Shown: positions 8,699 through 15,844, counted from the first letter of the stretch. The stretch: 16,675 bases of DNA from Erysipelotrichaceae bacterium (GCA_016302195.1 JAEDOA010000021.1:1-16675); one strand, 5' to 3'. Numbers and translations: made by a program. The notes: generated from the letters alone by a model not told the origin.

Positions 8699-9751
8699 AT
8701 GAGTTCAATTTATGATTTTTCCTATCAGCAGTTAGAAGATTTATTAGTTGTTAACGGCTTTAAAAAATACAATGCTAAGCAGATTTTTTCCTGGCTTTAT
8801 CGCAAAAGAGTTGACAGTTTTGATCAGATGACTGATTTATCTAGTAAATTAAGACAGTATTTAAATGATAACTACCAGATAGGAGCTTTGCAGATATTAA
8901 AGCTACAGGTAAGCAAGGATTCTACTAGAAAATATCTTTTCTCATTAAGCGATGGTTCGGCAATTGAATCAGTATTAATGCATTATGATTATGGAGACTG
9001 CATATGCGTCACCTCTCAGGTTGGCTGTAATATGGGTTGTAAGTTTTGTGCTTCTGGATTATTAAAGAAACAACGTGACTTAACATCAGGAGAAATGGTT
9101 CAGCAGGTTTTATCAGTCCAAAAAGATGTGGACCAATATGGTATTAGAGTATCTCATATAGTTGTTATGGGAACAGGAGAACCATTTGATAATTATGATA
9201 ATGTTATGAATTTTCTAAGAACTGTTAATCATGATTTAGGTTTGGCAATTGGGGCAAGACATATCACAATATCGACCTGTGGTTTAGTTAAGGGTATATA
9301 TAGATTTGCGGATGAGCAAACCCAGTTTAATTTAGCGATTTCTTTGCATGCTCCCAATGATACGCTAAGAAGTAGTATTATGCCTGTAAATAAGGCATAT
9401 CCTCTTGAACAGTTAATGGATAGCTTGAAGTATTATTGTAGTAAGAATAATAGAAGATTGTCTTTTGAATATATCTTATTAAATGGGGTTAATGATACTG
9501 ATCAATGCGTTCAACAGCTAGTTGAATTAACAAAACCATTTGATGTTTATGTCAATTTGATACCTTATAATAACGTTGATGAAAATGGCTTTGTTTCCAC
9601 CGATTATAAAACAGCTATGGCTCTTTACAGTAAGCTTTCCAGTAAGAATGTTCGTTGTACATTAAGACAAAAACATGGCGATGATATTGATGCGGCATGT
9701 GGTCAATTACGCAGTAAATATCAAAAAGAGAAGGAGAAGCAGCATGAGTAG
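8699..9751 (+). CDS. rlmN: 23S rRNA A2503 / tRNA A37 C2-methyltransferase RlmN (radical SAM)
   Basis: RlmN uses radical SAM chemistry to methylate carbon 2 of A2503 in 23S rRNA and of A37 in some tRNAs. The 350-residue protein has the CxxxCxxC iron-sulfur motif at C110, C114 and C117, MGTGEP (157-162), SLHAPND (215-221) and the C-terminal DAACGQL with C334. By family comparison C334 is the cysteine that carries the methyl group and C103, seven residues before the cluster motif, is the resolving cysteine. All key residues are present. The Shine-Dalgarno (AAGAAGAGAAAG) is weak. The gene begins 24 bases after rsmB and its last 8 bases overlap prpC. Confidence 0.95.
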   Translation: MSSIYDFSYQQLEDLLVVNGFKKYNAKQIFSWLYRKRVDSFDQMTDLSSKLRQYLNDNYQIGALQILKLQVSKDSTRKYLFSLSDGSAIESVLMHYDYGDCICVTSQVGCNMGCKFCASGLLKKQRDLTSGEMVQQVLSVQKDVDQYGIRVSHIVVMGTGEPFDNYDNVMNFLRTVNHDLGLAIGARHITISTCGLVKGIYRFADEQTQFNLAISLHAPNDTLRSSIMPVNKAYPLEQLMDSLKYYCSKNNRRLSFEYILLNGVNDTDQCVQQLVELTKPFDVYVNLIPYNNVDENGFVSTDYKTAMALYSKLSSKNVRCTLRQKHGDDIDAACGQLRSKYQKEKEKQHE

Positions 9752-10466
9752 TGGTGCAATAACAGATAAGGGATTATTAAGGAAGATTAATCAGGATAGC
9801 TATTTGTTGATCGACGATGATAAAGTAGTGTTCGGGGCTGTGTGTGATGGCATTGGCGGGGGCAATGCAGGTGAAATTGCCTCAATGCTGGCTTGTGATG
9901 AACTTAAAAATCATTATCATCAATATGCGCCAAAAAGAGAAGATGTTATTAACTGGCTGAATGAAGCGGTTGATAAAGCTAATGATAAAGTTTTCATCGA
10001 AGGATTAAATAACGAAAATTATCGAGGAATGGGAACCACTTTAGTAGGATTTTTAGTTATAGAAGACAGTAGCTTTGTTATAAATGTTGGTGATTCAAGA
10101 TGTTATGTTATTGATCAAAATGATAATATGCACTTGATTACCAAAGACCATACCTTATTTAATGATTTGCTGGCCAAAGGAAATATGGATGAAGAAACAA
10201 TCAGCAAGTTTGTTACCAAGAATATTATTTCCAAGGCAATAGGCATTACTCATGGAATAAAACCGGATATTTTTGAAATAAATAATAACGATTATCAAAC
10301 ATTAATGCTATGTTCAGATGGTTTATCTAGTTATGTCGATAATGATTTTATAAAAGATGTTCTATTAACAGATTTGACAATAGAAGAGAAATGCACTCAT
10401 TTAGTCGCAAAAGCAAACGAAAATGGCGGATATGACAATATAACAATTGTCATTTATCAAAGGTAG
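9744..10466 (+). CDS. prpC: PP2C-family Ser/Thr protein phosphatase (PrpC/Stp)
   Basis: This 240-residue metal-dependent phosphatase reverses phosphorylation by the kinase encoded next door. Motifs, numbered from the ATG at 9744, are NQDSY (16-20), CDGIGGG (34-40), GMGTTL (95-100), NVGDSR (114-119), KDHT (134-137), CSDGL (190-194) and GGYDNITIVI (228-237). The metal-binding aspartates D18, D35, D192 and D231 are all there. The reading frame stays open upstream to 9675, but AGGAGAAG (9732-9739) is well spaced for 9744 and the TDKGLxRxxNQD start is typical of the family. The start overlaps the end of rlmN by 8 bases (ATGAGTAG), so translation is probably coupled. Confidence 0.95.
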   Translation: MSSGAITDKGLLRKINQDSYLLIDDDKVVFGAVCDGIGGGNAGEIASMLACDELKNHYHQYAPKREDVINWLNEAVDKANDKVFIEGLNNENYRGMGTTLVGFLVIEDSSFVINVGDSRCYVIDQNDNMHLITKDHTLFNDLLAKGNMDEETISKFVTKNIISKAIGITHGIKPDIFEINNNDYQTLMLCSDGLSSYVDNDFIKDVLLTDLTIEEKCTHLVAKANENGGYDNITIVIYQR

Positions 10467-10472
10467 GATGTT

Positions 10473-12107
10473 ATGGAAGAAATGATAGCTCAAAGATACC
10501 AGATAAAAAGACTAATTGGCCAGGGAGGAATGGCTGATGTCTTTTTGGCGCGTGATATTATTTTAGATCGTAATGTTGCTGTTAAGGTGTTAAGAGGTGA
10601 CAATGCCACTGATCCGGTAAGTTTGCTGCGATTTCAAAAAGAGGCAATGGCATTAGCAAGCACTTCTCATCCAAATATTGTCGAAGTATATGATGTTTGT
10701 GTTGGTGAAAAATCAAATTATATAGTGATGGAGTATGTTGAGGGAAGAACATTAAAACAATTAATTGCTCATCGAGGCAGTATTACCATTGATGAGTCAG
10801 TTAATATTATGAAGCAATTGGTCTCAGCAGTAACTCATGCTCATAAAATGGGAATAATTCACCGTGATATAAAGAGTCAAAATGTTTTAATCAAAGATGA
10901 TGGAACTGTCAAACTGTCAGATTTTGGCATTGCTTATATGAACGATTCTTCAGGTATTACTCAAAAGGAAACGGTAATGGGCTCAGTTCACTATATCGCT
11001 CCTGAGTTAGCTCAAGGCAAGAAGCCTTCAGCTCAAAGCGACATCTATGCTTTAGGCATTGTTTTTTATGAGTTATTGACTTCTGATGTCCCTTTTCATG
11101 GTGATTCTGTGATGGAAATAATCATGAAACACATTCATGATCCGATTAAGTCGGTCAGGGAGATCAACAGCAATATTCCTCAATCTATAGAGAATATCAT
11201 TATTAAAGCGACAGCTAAAGACCCAAAACAACGCTATGGCTCTGCTTTGGAAATGTATAATGATATTTGTACATGCCTTGATTTGACTAGAAACTATGAA
11301 GAAAAGATTGATTTGGAAAAAATAAAGGAGCCAAATATTGTTCAAGTTCGAAAGAGGAAAAAAAGATATTTAAACCCATTACATGTATTATATGGTTTAG
11401 CTATAGCTGTCTTATCCATAATGATACTTGCTCTATTAGTAACCCTAAATGAAGGATCTTTGTCTACACAACAAAAGGTATTGGTGCCAAATGTTATTGG
11501 ATATCAGCTTCAGCAGGGAAAAGAGTTGCTATTAAATAATGAGCTAGACATTATCGATATCCAATATGAAGCCTCTGATCAATATGATAAAGGATATATT
11601 ATTTCCGTATCACCAAATGTTAACACAGAAGTTAATAAAGGTACCCATGTTTCCCTAATTGTTTCCTTAGGAAAAAGATTTACGGTTGATAATTATGTGG
11701 GACAGAATATAGATCAGGTTAAAGCTTTATTAGAAAAACAGGATTTCGTTGTAACAGTTACGACTGTTGAGGATTCTTCCAAAGCAGTTGGAACCATCTT
11801 AACACAAAGCATTGCTGCTGGAAGTGTTATAGAGCCTACTGAAGCAAGGGCAATCTACTTTACAGTGGCTACATATCAGGCAATACTTCTGCCAAATTCA
11901 ATCATATCTATGGATGTTGATCAAGCTAAGCAATTACTTGAACAATTAGGAGCCAGGGTTGTTTTGCAGCAGTTAAAGATTGAAGACAATCTTGATGAGA
12001 ATGGTGAATACATTTATCCGCTTAATACTGTTGTATCTTGTAATCCAGCAGTCAATACTTATTATTTACAAACTGAAAGCAGTTTTGTTACATTATATTA
12101 TTACTGA
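10473..12107 (+). CDS. prkC: PASTA-domain Ser/Thr protein kinase (PrkC/Stk)
   Basis: This transmembrane kinase senses muropeptides or lipid II through outer PASTA domains and phosphorylates cell-wall, division and translation proteins. The 544-residue protein has a Hanks-type kinase domain (about 8-270) with glycine loop GQGGMADV (16-23), K38, HRD (130-132), DFG (150-152), a likely activation loop 153-175 and APE (176-178). A basic stretch (RKRKKR, 293-298) leads to one membrane segment (about 303-325). Three PASTA repeats fill the outside part: about 335-399, 401-467 and 470-543. The start lies six bases after the prpC stop, with AGGTAGGA overlapping that stop. The kinase-phosphatase pairing is conserved in Bacillota. 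The third PASTA repeat ends in LYYY right at the C-terminus. Confidence 0.95.
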   Translation: MEEMIAQRYQIKRLIGQGGMADVFLARDIILDRNVAVKVLRGDNATDPVSLLRFQKEAMALASTSHPNIVEVYDVCVGEKSNYIVMEYVEGRTLKQLIAHRGSITIDESVNIMKQLVSAVTHAHKMGIIHRDIKSQNVLIKDDGTVKLSDFGIAYMNDSSGITQKETVMGSVHYIAPELAQGKKPSAQSDIYALGIVFYELLTSDVPFHGDSVMEIIMKHIHDPIKSVREINSNIPQSIENIIIKATAKDPKQRYGSALEMYNDICTCLDLTRNYEEKIDLEKIKEPNIVQVRKRKKRYLNPLHVLYGLAIAVLSIMILALLVTLNEGSLSTQQKVLVPNVIGYQLQQGKELLLNNELDIIDIQYEASDQYDKGYIISVSPNVNTEVNKGTHVSLIVSLGKRFTVDNYVGQNIDQVKALLEKQDFVVTVTTVEDSSKAVGTILTQSIAAGSVIEPTEARAIYFTVATYQAILLPNSIISMDVDQAKQLLEQLGARVVLQQLKIEDNLDENGEYIYPLNTVVSCNPAVNTYYLQTESSFVTLYYY

Positions 12108-12109
12108 TT

Positions 12110-12973
12110 ATGATAGGAAAGATTATAAAGATTATCTCAAATCAATATACCGTTTACGATAATGGAAGCAGGATAAATTGCATAGCCCTAGGTAGAATGC
12201 GAAAAACTGACAAACCGATTGTTGGTGATAATGTGCAGTATTCCCTTATTGATGATAAATACTGTATAGAGAAAATATATCCTAGAGAAAATCAGCTAAT
12301 TAGACCTCTAATTAGTAATATTGATCAGGCTATGATAGTCAGTAGTGCAAAAGAACCTGATTTTTCTTCCGTACTGGTAGATAGATTAATTTTTTTGGTA
12401 TCATATTATGGAATAAAGCCAGTGATAGTTATTACCAAGATGGATTTAGTCAAAGCAGATAACGATTGGATATACGATTATATTAGAGACTATCGAAAAT
12501 CAGGCTATACCGTTATTGAAATTGGCCATGATTATGATTTGACTGTTTTAAAACAAAATTTAAAAGGTAAAGTAACTGTATTAGCTGGTCAATCAGGGGT
12601 CGGCAAAAGCTCATTGCTCAATAAACTTGACAGCAATTTTGCTTTACATACTCAGGAAATCTCAAAAGCATTAAATAGAGGAAAGCATACAACAAGACAC
12701 TCTGAGCTATATGAGGTTAGCGATGGTTGGTTAGCGGATACTCCTGGTTTTTCCTCACTGGATTTTTCAAATATAGATTTGTATTCCCTGGCAAATTCAA
12801 TTGGTGATTTTAAAACAAACCAGAAATGCCGTTTCAATGATTGTAGGCATATCAATGAACCAGGATGCCAAATTAAATTAGGTGTAGAAAAAGGAACTAT
12901 ATCAAAAATTCGTTATCAGAATTATCTTGATGTAGCTCCTTTATGTAATAAGAGAAAGGAATGGGAATTATGA
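12110..12973 (+). CDS. rsgA: Small-subunit ribosome biogenesis GTPase RsgA
   Basis: RsgA is a circularly permuted GTPase that matures the decoding centre of the 30S subunit. The 287-residue protein shows an N-terminal OB fold (about 1-65), then the permuted order TKMD (G4, 109-112), GQSGVGKS (G1, 160-167), GKHTTRH (G2, 191-197) and DTPG (G3, 210-213). A C-terminal zinc site follows: C240, C245, H247 and C253. The start two bases after the prkC stop has no Shine-Dalgarno, but the N-terminus MIGKIIKIIS matches the family, which supports it and suggests reinitiation by ribosomes finishing prkC. In Bacillus the same prpC-prkC-rsgA-rpe order is found, and RsgA is a known substrate of PrkC there. 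Confidence 0.95.
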   Translation: MIGKIIKIISNQYTVYDNGSRINCIALGRMRKTDKPIVGDNVQYSLIDDKYCIEKIYPRENQLIRPLISNIDQAMIVSSAKEPDFSSVLVDRLIFLVSYYGIKPVIVITKMDLVKADNDWIYDYIRDYRKSGYTVIEIGHDYDLTVLKQNLKGKVTVLAGQSGVGKSSLLNKLDSNFALHTQEISKALNRGKHTTRHSELYEVSDGWLADTPGFSSLDFSNIDLYSLANSIGDFKTNQKCRFNDCRHINEPGCQIKLGVEKGTISKIRYQNYLDVAPLCNKRKEWEL

Positions 12974-13638
12974 TTATTGTATCTCCATCAGTATTGTCAG
13001 CTAATTTTCTAGATTTAAGGGCTGATATTGAAAAACTTAACAAATCTAAAGCACAATGGCTTCATTATGATGTTATGGATGGCAATTTTGTGCCAAATAT
13101 GTCTTTTGGACCTCAAATACTTAAGCAGATCAATCAAATTACCGATAAATTTATTGATGTTCATATTATGGTAAGCAATCCAAAAGCATTTGTCGATTAC
13201 TTCGCTGGATGCAAGGTGGATTTATTGACTTTCCATATTGAAGCAACCAAAGATATTGAGGAAGCAAGCGAATTAATCGATTATATTCACAGTAAGTCAA
13301 TCAAAGCATCGGTTTCAGTAAAACCAAAAACAGATGTTAAAGTATTAGAACCATTACTGCATAAACTTGATATGGTTCTAGTTATGTCAGTTGAACCTGG
13401 CTTTGGTGGCCAAAAGTTTAATCCTGAAGTTTTGGAAAAGTGTGATTGGCTATATCAATATAAATGCCAACATAATTTAAATTACCATATTCAAATTGAC
13501 GGCGGGATTAATGGTGAAACAGGAAAACAAGCAGTAATGCATCATTGTGATAGTTTAGTAGCAGGTTCTTTCTGCTTTAATAATCCAAATGGATTTGATA
13601 GTGGGGTAGAGACATTATTGGCTTTAGAAAATGCTTAA
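12970..13638 (+). CDS. rpe: Ribulose-phosphate 3-epimerase
   Basis: Rpe interconverts ribulose 5-phosphate and xylulose 5-phosphate in the pentose phosphate pathway. It is a TIM-barrel metalloenzyme. Visible motifs are SPSVLSANF at the N-terminus, HYDVMDGNFVPNMSFGP, DVHIMV, VMSVEPGFGGQKF and IDGGIN. These supply the metal-binding His/Asp/His/Asp set and the phosphate-binding loop. The frame is open from an ATG at 12961, but the ATG at 12970 overlaps the rsgA stop as ATGA, lies nine bases after AAAGGA, and gives the short N-terminus normal for the family, so I chose it (222 residues). The last 8 bases overlap the following lipoprotein gene. Confidence 0.95.
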   Translation: MIIVSPSVLSANFLDLRADIEKLNKSKAQWLHYDVMDGNFVPNMSFGPQILKQINQITDKFIDVHIMVSNPKAFVDYFAGCKVDLLTFHIEATKDIEEASELIDYIHSKSIKASVSVKPKTDVKVLEPLLHKLDMVLVMSVEPGFGGQKFNPEVLEKCDWLYQYKCQHNLNYHIQIDGGINGETGKQAVMHHCDSLVAGSFCFNNPNGFDSGVETLLALENA

Positions 13639-14263
13639 AAAAGTAATAATTGTTATTTTGTTAGTTTTGCTAGTTGGCTGTCGAAGTGCAAAAAGTGAAG
13701 TAGAACAATTTAAGGAAGAGTATGAAAGTTTAAATGATTCATCAAATATTCAAGTTGAAATAAGCTTGGATAGTAAAGTTAAATTTCTTGAAAAGGATAA
13801 AATTGTTGATGCATTATCATTAGGAACTCACGTTGTCTATTTGGGCTGGCCAACTTGTCCAGTATGTCGCAATGTTATTGGGGTACTACTAAAGGAAATA
13901 GATAAATATAGTGGTATTAATTTGTATTATTACAATTTAAAAGAAATCAGAGATAAGGTTGAACAATCTATTGAAGATGAAGATAGTCAATTGTATGATG
14001 AGATAGTGAATGTTATAGAATTAAGCGATAATGATTTAACAGATTTTCCTTTCTTTAATAATGGGAAAAGAAAAATACCAGCTCATGGAATTTATTTTGT
14101 TAAAGATGGAGAAATAATTGCGATTCATACCAATACTGTCGAGGGGCATATTGATGATTTCGAACCGCTATCACAAGATGAACAAAGCATTTTAGCTGAG
14201 ATATTTGATAATTATCTTGATAAACTGACTGAAAAGAATCCACTAGGATGTTCAGGGTGCTAG
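13631..14263 (+). CDS. Thioredoxin-like lipoprotein with a second CxxC at the C-terminus
   Basis: This is a 210-residue predicted lipoprotein: MLKK, a hydrophobic stretch and the lipobox LVGC with C17 as the lipidated residue. A thioredoxin fold is indicated by VVYLGWPTCPVC (68-79) with the redox pair C76/C79, and by a cis-proline candidate P150 followed by a GIYFVKDGEII strand pair. Sequences of this sort resemble the thioredoxin-like bacteriocin-transport accessory proteins and extracellular thiol-disulfide oxidoreductases of Bacillota; I cannot assign a named member. The protein ends in GCSGC, giving a second CxxC (C207/C210) at the extreme C-terminus. It overlaps rpe by 8 bases and has no clear Shine-Dalgarno, so it is probably translated by coupling. 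It takes the place where Bacillus has thiN. A role in folding cysteine-containing exported proteins, such as the cysteine-rich adhesin upstream, is inference. Confidence 0.82.
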   Translation: MLKKVIIVILLVLLVGCRSAKSEVEQFKEEYESLNDSSNIQVEISLDSKVKFLEKDKIVDALSLGTHVVYLGWPTCPVCRNVIGVLLKEIDKYSGINLYYYNLKEIRDKVEQSIEDEDSQLYDEIVNVIELSDNDLTDFPFFNNGKRKIPAHGIYFVKDGEIIAIHTNTVEGHIDDFEPLSQDEQSILAEIFDNYLDKLTEKNPLGCSGC

Positions 14264-14279
14264 AAATAGCCCCTTTTTT
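14255..14279 (+). terminator. Rho-independent terminator ending the priA-to-lipoprotein operon
   Basis: GGG-T-GCTA (14255-14262) pairs with TAGCCCC (14267-14273) around a GAAA tetraloop with one bulged T, followed by six T (14274-14279). The 5' arm encodes the last two residues of the lipoprotein and includes its TAG stop (14261-14263). On the opposite strand no T-run follows the hairpin, so it is not a good terminator for the converging LysR gene. Confidence 0.88.
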
Positions 14280-14312
14280 ATTTCAATGAAAATCAAAAAT
14301 GAACAATAAAAA

Positions 14313-15200
14313 TTATCTTTTGTTTTTCAACATTAGGTTAAAATGGTCAATAATACTATATGCAATTTCAATTTTTTCTTGAGAATTTTTACAAACGAGA
14401 TAATAAGGTTCTTGAGTGTTATCTAGTAGAACAATCTTTTGATTAACTCCATATGAGAAATTGTAATAGTTGTAGTGACACAAAAAAATGGCGGATTTAT
14501 CAATTATTTCATTAATGGAAGTATTATAATTTCTTTCTAAAATAGGAACTGTTGTATTATTTTTTTTAAGATTATTGATGCATCTTTTTGTAGCTGGTGT
14601 CATTATTTTAGGATTATAGTATATAGTATGATTTTTAATATTTTTCGTTTTTATGGATTTTTGATTTGAGAGTATGGACTCTTTATTGGTTAATAAGCAT
14701 AATTGATCATCACAAATATGAAATAATTTGATGCTTTTGTTGTTTTTTATTTGAGATGTTTCGTGACAAAAACAAACGTCTACATTCTCTTTAATAAGGG
14801 CATCGTAAAATTCAACATATTCAAGTTCAACATACTTTATTTTATACTGGATTAACTCGCTACTGGAGAAATTAAGGGCAAAGAAAAAATTGTAATATGG
14901 ACTATTAGTAATGGCTATTCGAATAATTTTATTACTAGAGTTATGATTACTCTCAATAGCAGTAAGCGCATTTTGATATTCAATAAGCATTTTATTAAAT
15001 GCATGATAAATTATTTCACCATCTTTATTTAGGTATGAGCCTCTTGGCGTTTTAACAAACAAAGGGTAACCAATTTCCTTTTCTAGAAGGATGATTTGGT
15101 TTCTAATTCTATCTTTAGTTGTGTGAAACGTGTCTGCTGCCTTGGCGATATTTTGCCTGTTTGCAGCTTCGATAAACATTTTTATTCTTTCAAAAATCAT
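14313..15200 (-). CDS. LysR-type transcriptional regulator
   Basis: This 295-residue protein has an N-terminal LysR winged helix-turn-helix (about 1-62): AAxxxNIAKAADTFHTTKDRIRN-type recognition helices, then LEKEIGYPLFVKTPRGSYLNKDG, which matches the family's LE-x3-G-x2-LF-x3-R-x3-LT-x2-G pattern. The rest (about 90-290) is a divergent substrate-binding-like effector domain with no residues that tell the ligand. It converges on the operon to its left and is divergent from the small peptide/membrane-protein pair to its right, an arrangement typical of LysR regulators and their targets. A GGAAAG ribosome site lies just before the start. It is richer in Asn and Lys than the housekeeping genes, in keeping with an accessory gene. 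No strong terminator follows it. Confidence 0.88.
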   Translation of the reverse strand: MIFERIKMFIEAANRQNIAKAADTFHTTKDRIRNQIILLEKEIGYPLFVKTPRGSYLNKDGEIIYHAFNKMLIEYQNALTAIESNHNSSNKIIRIAITNSPYYNFFFALNFSSSELIQYKIKYVELEYVEFYDALIKENVDVCFCHETSQIKNNKSIKLFHICDDQLCLLTNKESILSNQKSIKTKNIKNHTIYYNPKIMTPATKRCINNLKKNNTTVPILERNYNTSINEIIDKSAIFLCHYNYYNFSYGVNQKIVLLDNTQEPYYLVCKNSQEKIEIAYSIIDHFNLMLKNKR

Positions 15201-15217
15201 ATATCTTTCCTTTATTA

Positions 15218-15246
15218 ATTTTAGCTTAGGTATGTATTTTTTACAA
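15218..15246 (-). promoter_or_regulatory. Probable promoter of the LysR gene
   Basis: Read on the minus strand, TTGTAA (15241-15246) and TAAAAT (15218-15223) are separated by exactly 17 bases and match the -35 and -10 hexamers at four and five of six positions. Transcription would start near 15211, leaving a leader of only about 11 bases that just contains the GGAAAG ribosome site (15205-15210). Confidence 0.55.
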
Positions 15247-15261
15247 CCCTACTTAGATTAC

Positions 15262-15278
15262 GTGATATTAATATACAC
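15262..15278. promoter_or_regulatory. Dyad between divergent promoters, candidate LysR operator
   Basis: GTG-ATATTAATAT-A-CAC is a dyad with a perfect 10-base palindrome core (15265-15274) and GTG/CAC flanks offset by one base. It lies between the LysR promoter and the + strand extended -10 element and covers the latter's -35 position. AT-rich dyads with a T-n11-A pattern are typical LysR boxes. Operator function is inference. Confidence 0.4.
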
Positions 15279-15291
15279 AATAAAATTGCAG

Positions 15292-15300
15292 TGCTATAAT
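15292..15300 (+). promoter_or_regulatory. Extended -10 promoter for the small peptide / membrane protein pair
   Basis: TGCTATAAT (15292-15300) is a full extended -10 element (TG-n-TATAAT). The -35 region is poor, as is common for extended -10 or activator-dependent promoters, and is occupied by the dyad at 15262-15278. Transcription would begin near 15307, giving an unusually long leader of about 146 bases before the peptide start at 15453. Confidence 0.55.
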
Positions 15301-15452
15301 TGGGTTGAAGATAAGTTAGTAGTTTATAAACATATAGTGGTATGTGGTTACTATTTGTACATAAGTAATTAAAACATAAGTAAATTTTATCAAAAGCACG
15401 GCCGGTTTTTCTTAAAATTTTAAATAATCTTTTGTAGAAAGGGGTAAAAAAT
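15301..15452 (+). promoter_or_regulatory. Long leader region with hairpin and 10-base direct repeats
   Basis: This untranslated stretch contains a weak hairpin (15334-15340 with 15348-15354, including two G-T pairs), two exact copies of ACATAAGTAA at 15359-15368 and 15374-15383 (15-base period), and an isolated GC-rich patch, GCACGGCCGG (15396-15405). AAAGGGG (15438-15444) is a good Shine-Dalgarno for the ATG at 15453. I recognise no known riboswitch. The direct repeats may be a regulator-binding site. Confidence 0.4.
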
Positions 15453-15644
15453 ATGAAAAGATTATCATTGATTTTATTGGTTGTTATTTGCTTGTTTGTA
15501 CCATAGAATGTAATGGCAGAAACTAATCAGCGTGATGTTGCAGTGTTAACATATGATGATATGGGAAATCTATGCTCTACAGGAACATATAGATCTTTTA
15601 ACAAAAACGCAAGTGTTTTGGGTTATGGAGTTAAATATAAATAG
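15453..15644 (+). pseudogene. Small secreted peptide gene broken by an in-frame TAG in the signal sequence
   Basis: From the ATG at 15453 the frame reads MKRLSLILLVVICLFVP, then TAG (15504-15506), then 45 more open codons to a TAG at 15642-15644. With one base changed (TAG to CAG, Gln) it would be a 63-residue precursor. That precursor has a textbook Sec signal peptide cut after NVMA and a mature peptide of about 41 residues starting ETNQRDV and ending GYGVKYK, with one cysteine. The Shine-Dalgarno AAAGGGG is intact. The second stop is directly followed by the ribosome site of the next gene. I do not recognise the family; a bacteriocin-like or signalling peptide is possible. Alternatives are a genuine 17-residue hydrophobic peptide, stop-codon read-through, or a sequencing error. 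A restart at the ATG at 15513 would lose the signal sequence. Confidence 0.6.
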
Positions 15645-15661
15645 AGGAGGTGACTAGAATA

Positions 15662-15844
15662 ATGAAAAAAGTTTTGTTAGCGATTTATGTAATGATTTTG
15701 GCAATCGGCATAATAACAACTACTTATGTTTTGCCATTTATTATGGATAGCGATTGGGCAATAGTAATAATATCTATTTCTTCAATAATGGCAGTTGGAT
15801 CAGTCATACTATTCTTGATGGGTTATCAAAAAATACATGACTAA
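15662..15844 (+). CDS. Small two-segment membrane protein, unknown function
   Basis: This 60-residue protein starts MKKVLLAIYV and has two hydrophobic segments, about 3-28 and 35-54, joined by a short acidic stretch (MDSDW) and ending in a polar tail (YQKIHD). The start is set by a near-perfect Shine-Dalgarno, AGGAGGTGA (15645-15653), eight bases before the ATG at 15662. An in-frame GTG at 15650 lies inside that site and is unlikely to be used. The site begins directly after the stop codon of the broken peptide gene, so the two genes form a coupled pair. Size and position suit an immunity-like or accessory partner of the secreted peptide, or a holin-like protein; no family is recognised. Confidence 0.72.
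   Translation: MKKVLLAIYVMILAIGIITTTYVLPFIMDSDWAIVIISISSIMAVGSVILFLMGYQKIHD

Noticed and set aside
9675..9743. Longer N-terminus for the PP2C phosphatase
   Set aside because: These 23 codons lie within rlmN, and the ATG at 9744 has a well-spaced AGGAGAAG and gives the family's normal start.
11980..12162. Open frame of 60 codons overlapping the prkC-rsgA junction
   Set aside because: It is a shadow frame across two well-supported genes and has no ribosome site.
14264..14312. Terminator for the LysR gene on the minus strand
   Set aside because: The stretch is T-rich on that strand but has no stable hairpin, and the 14255-14273 hairpin is not followed by T on that strand.
15130..15372. Open frame of 80 codons on + across the LysR start
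   Set aside because: Half of it is antisense to the LysR helix-turn-helix, it has no ribosome site, and it crosses both predicted promoters.
15301..15452. Riboswitch in the long leader of the peptide gene
   Set aside because: Only a weak hairpin, direct repeats and one GC-rich patch are seen; no conserved riboswitch core or intrinsic terminator is present.
15650..15661. GTG start giving a 64-residue membrane protein
   Set aside because: The GTG is part of the AGGAGGTGA ribosome site itself; the ATG at 15662 is correctly spaced.
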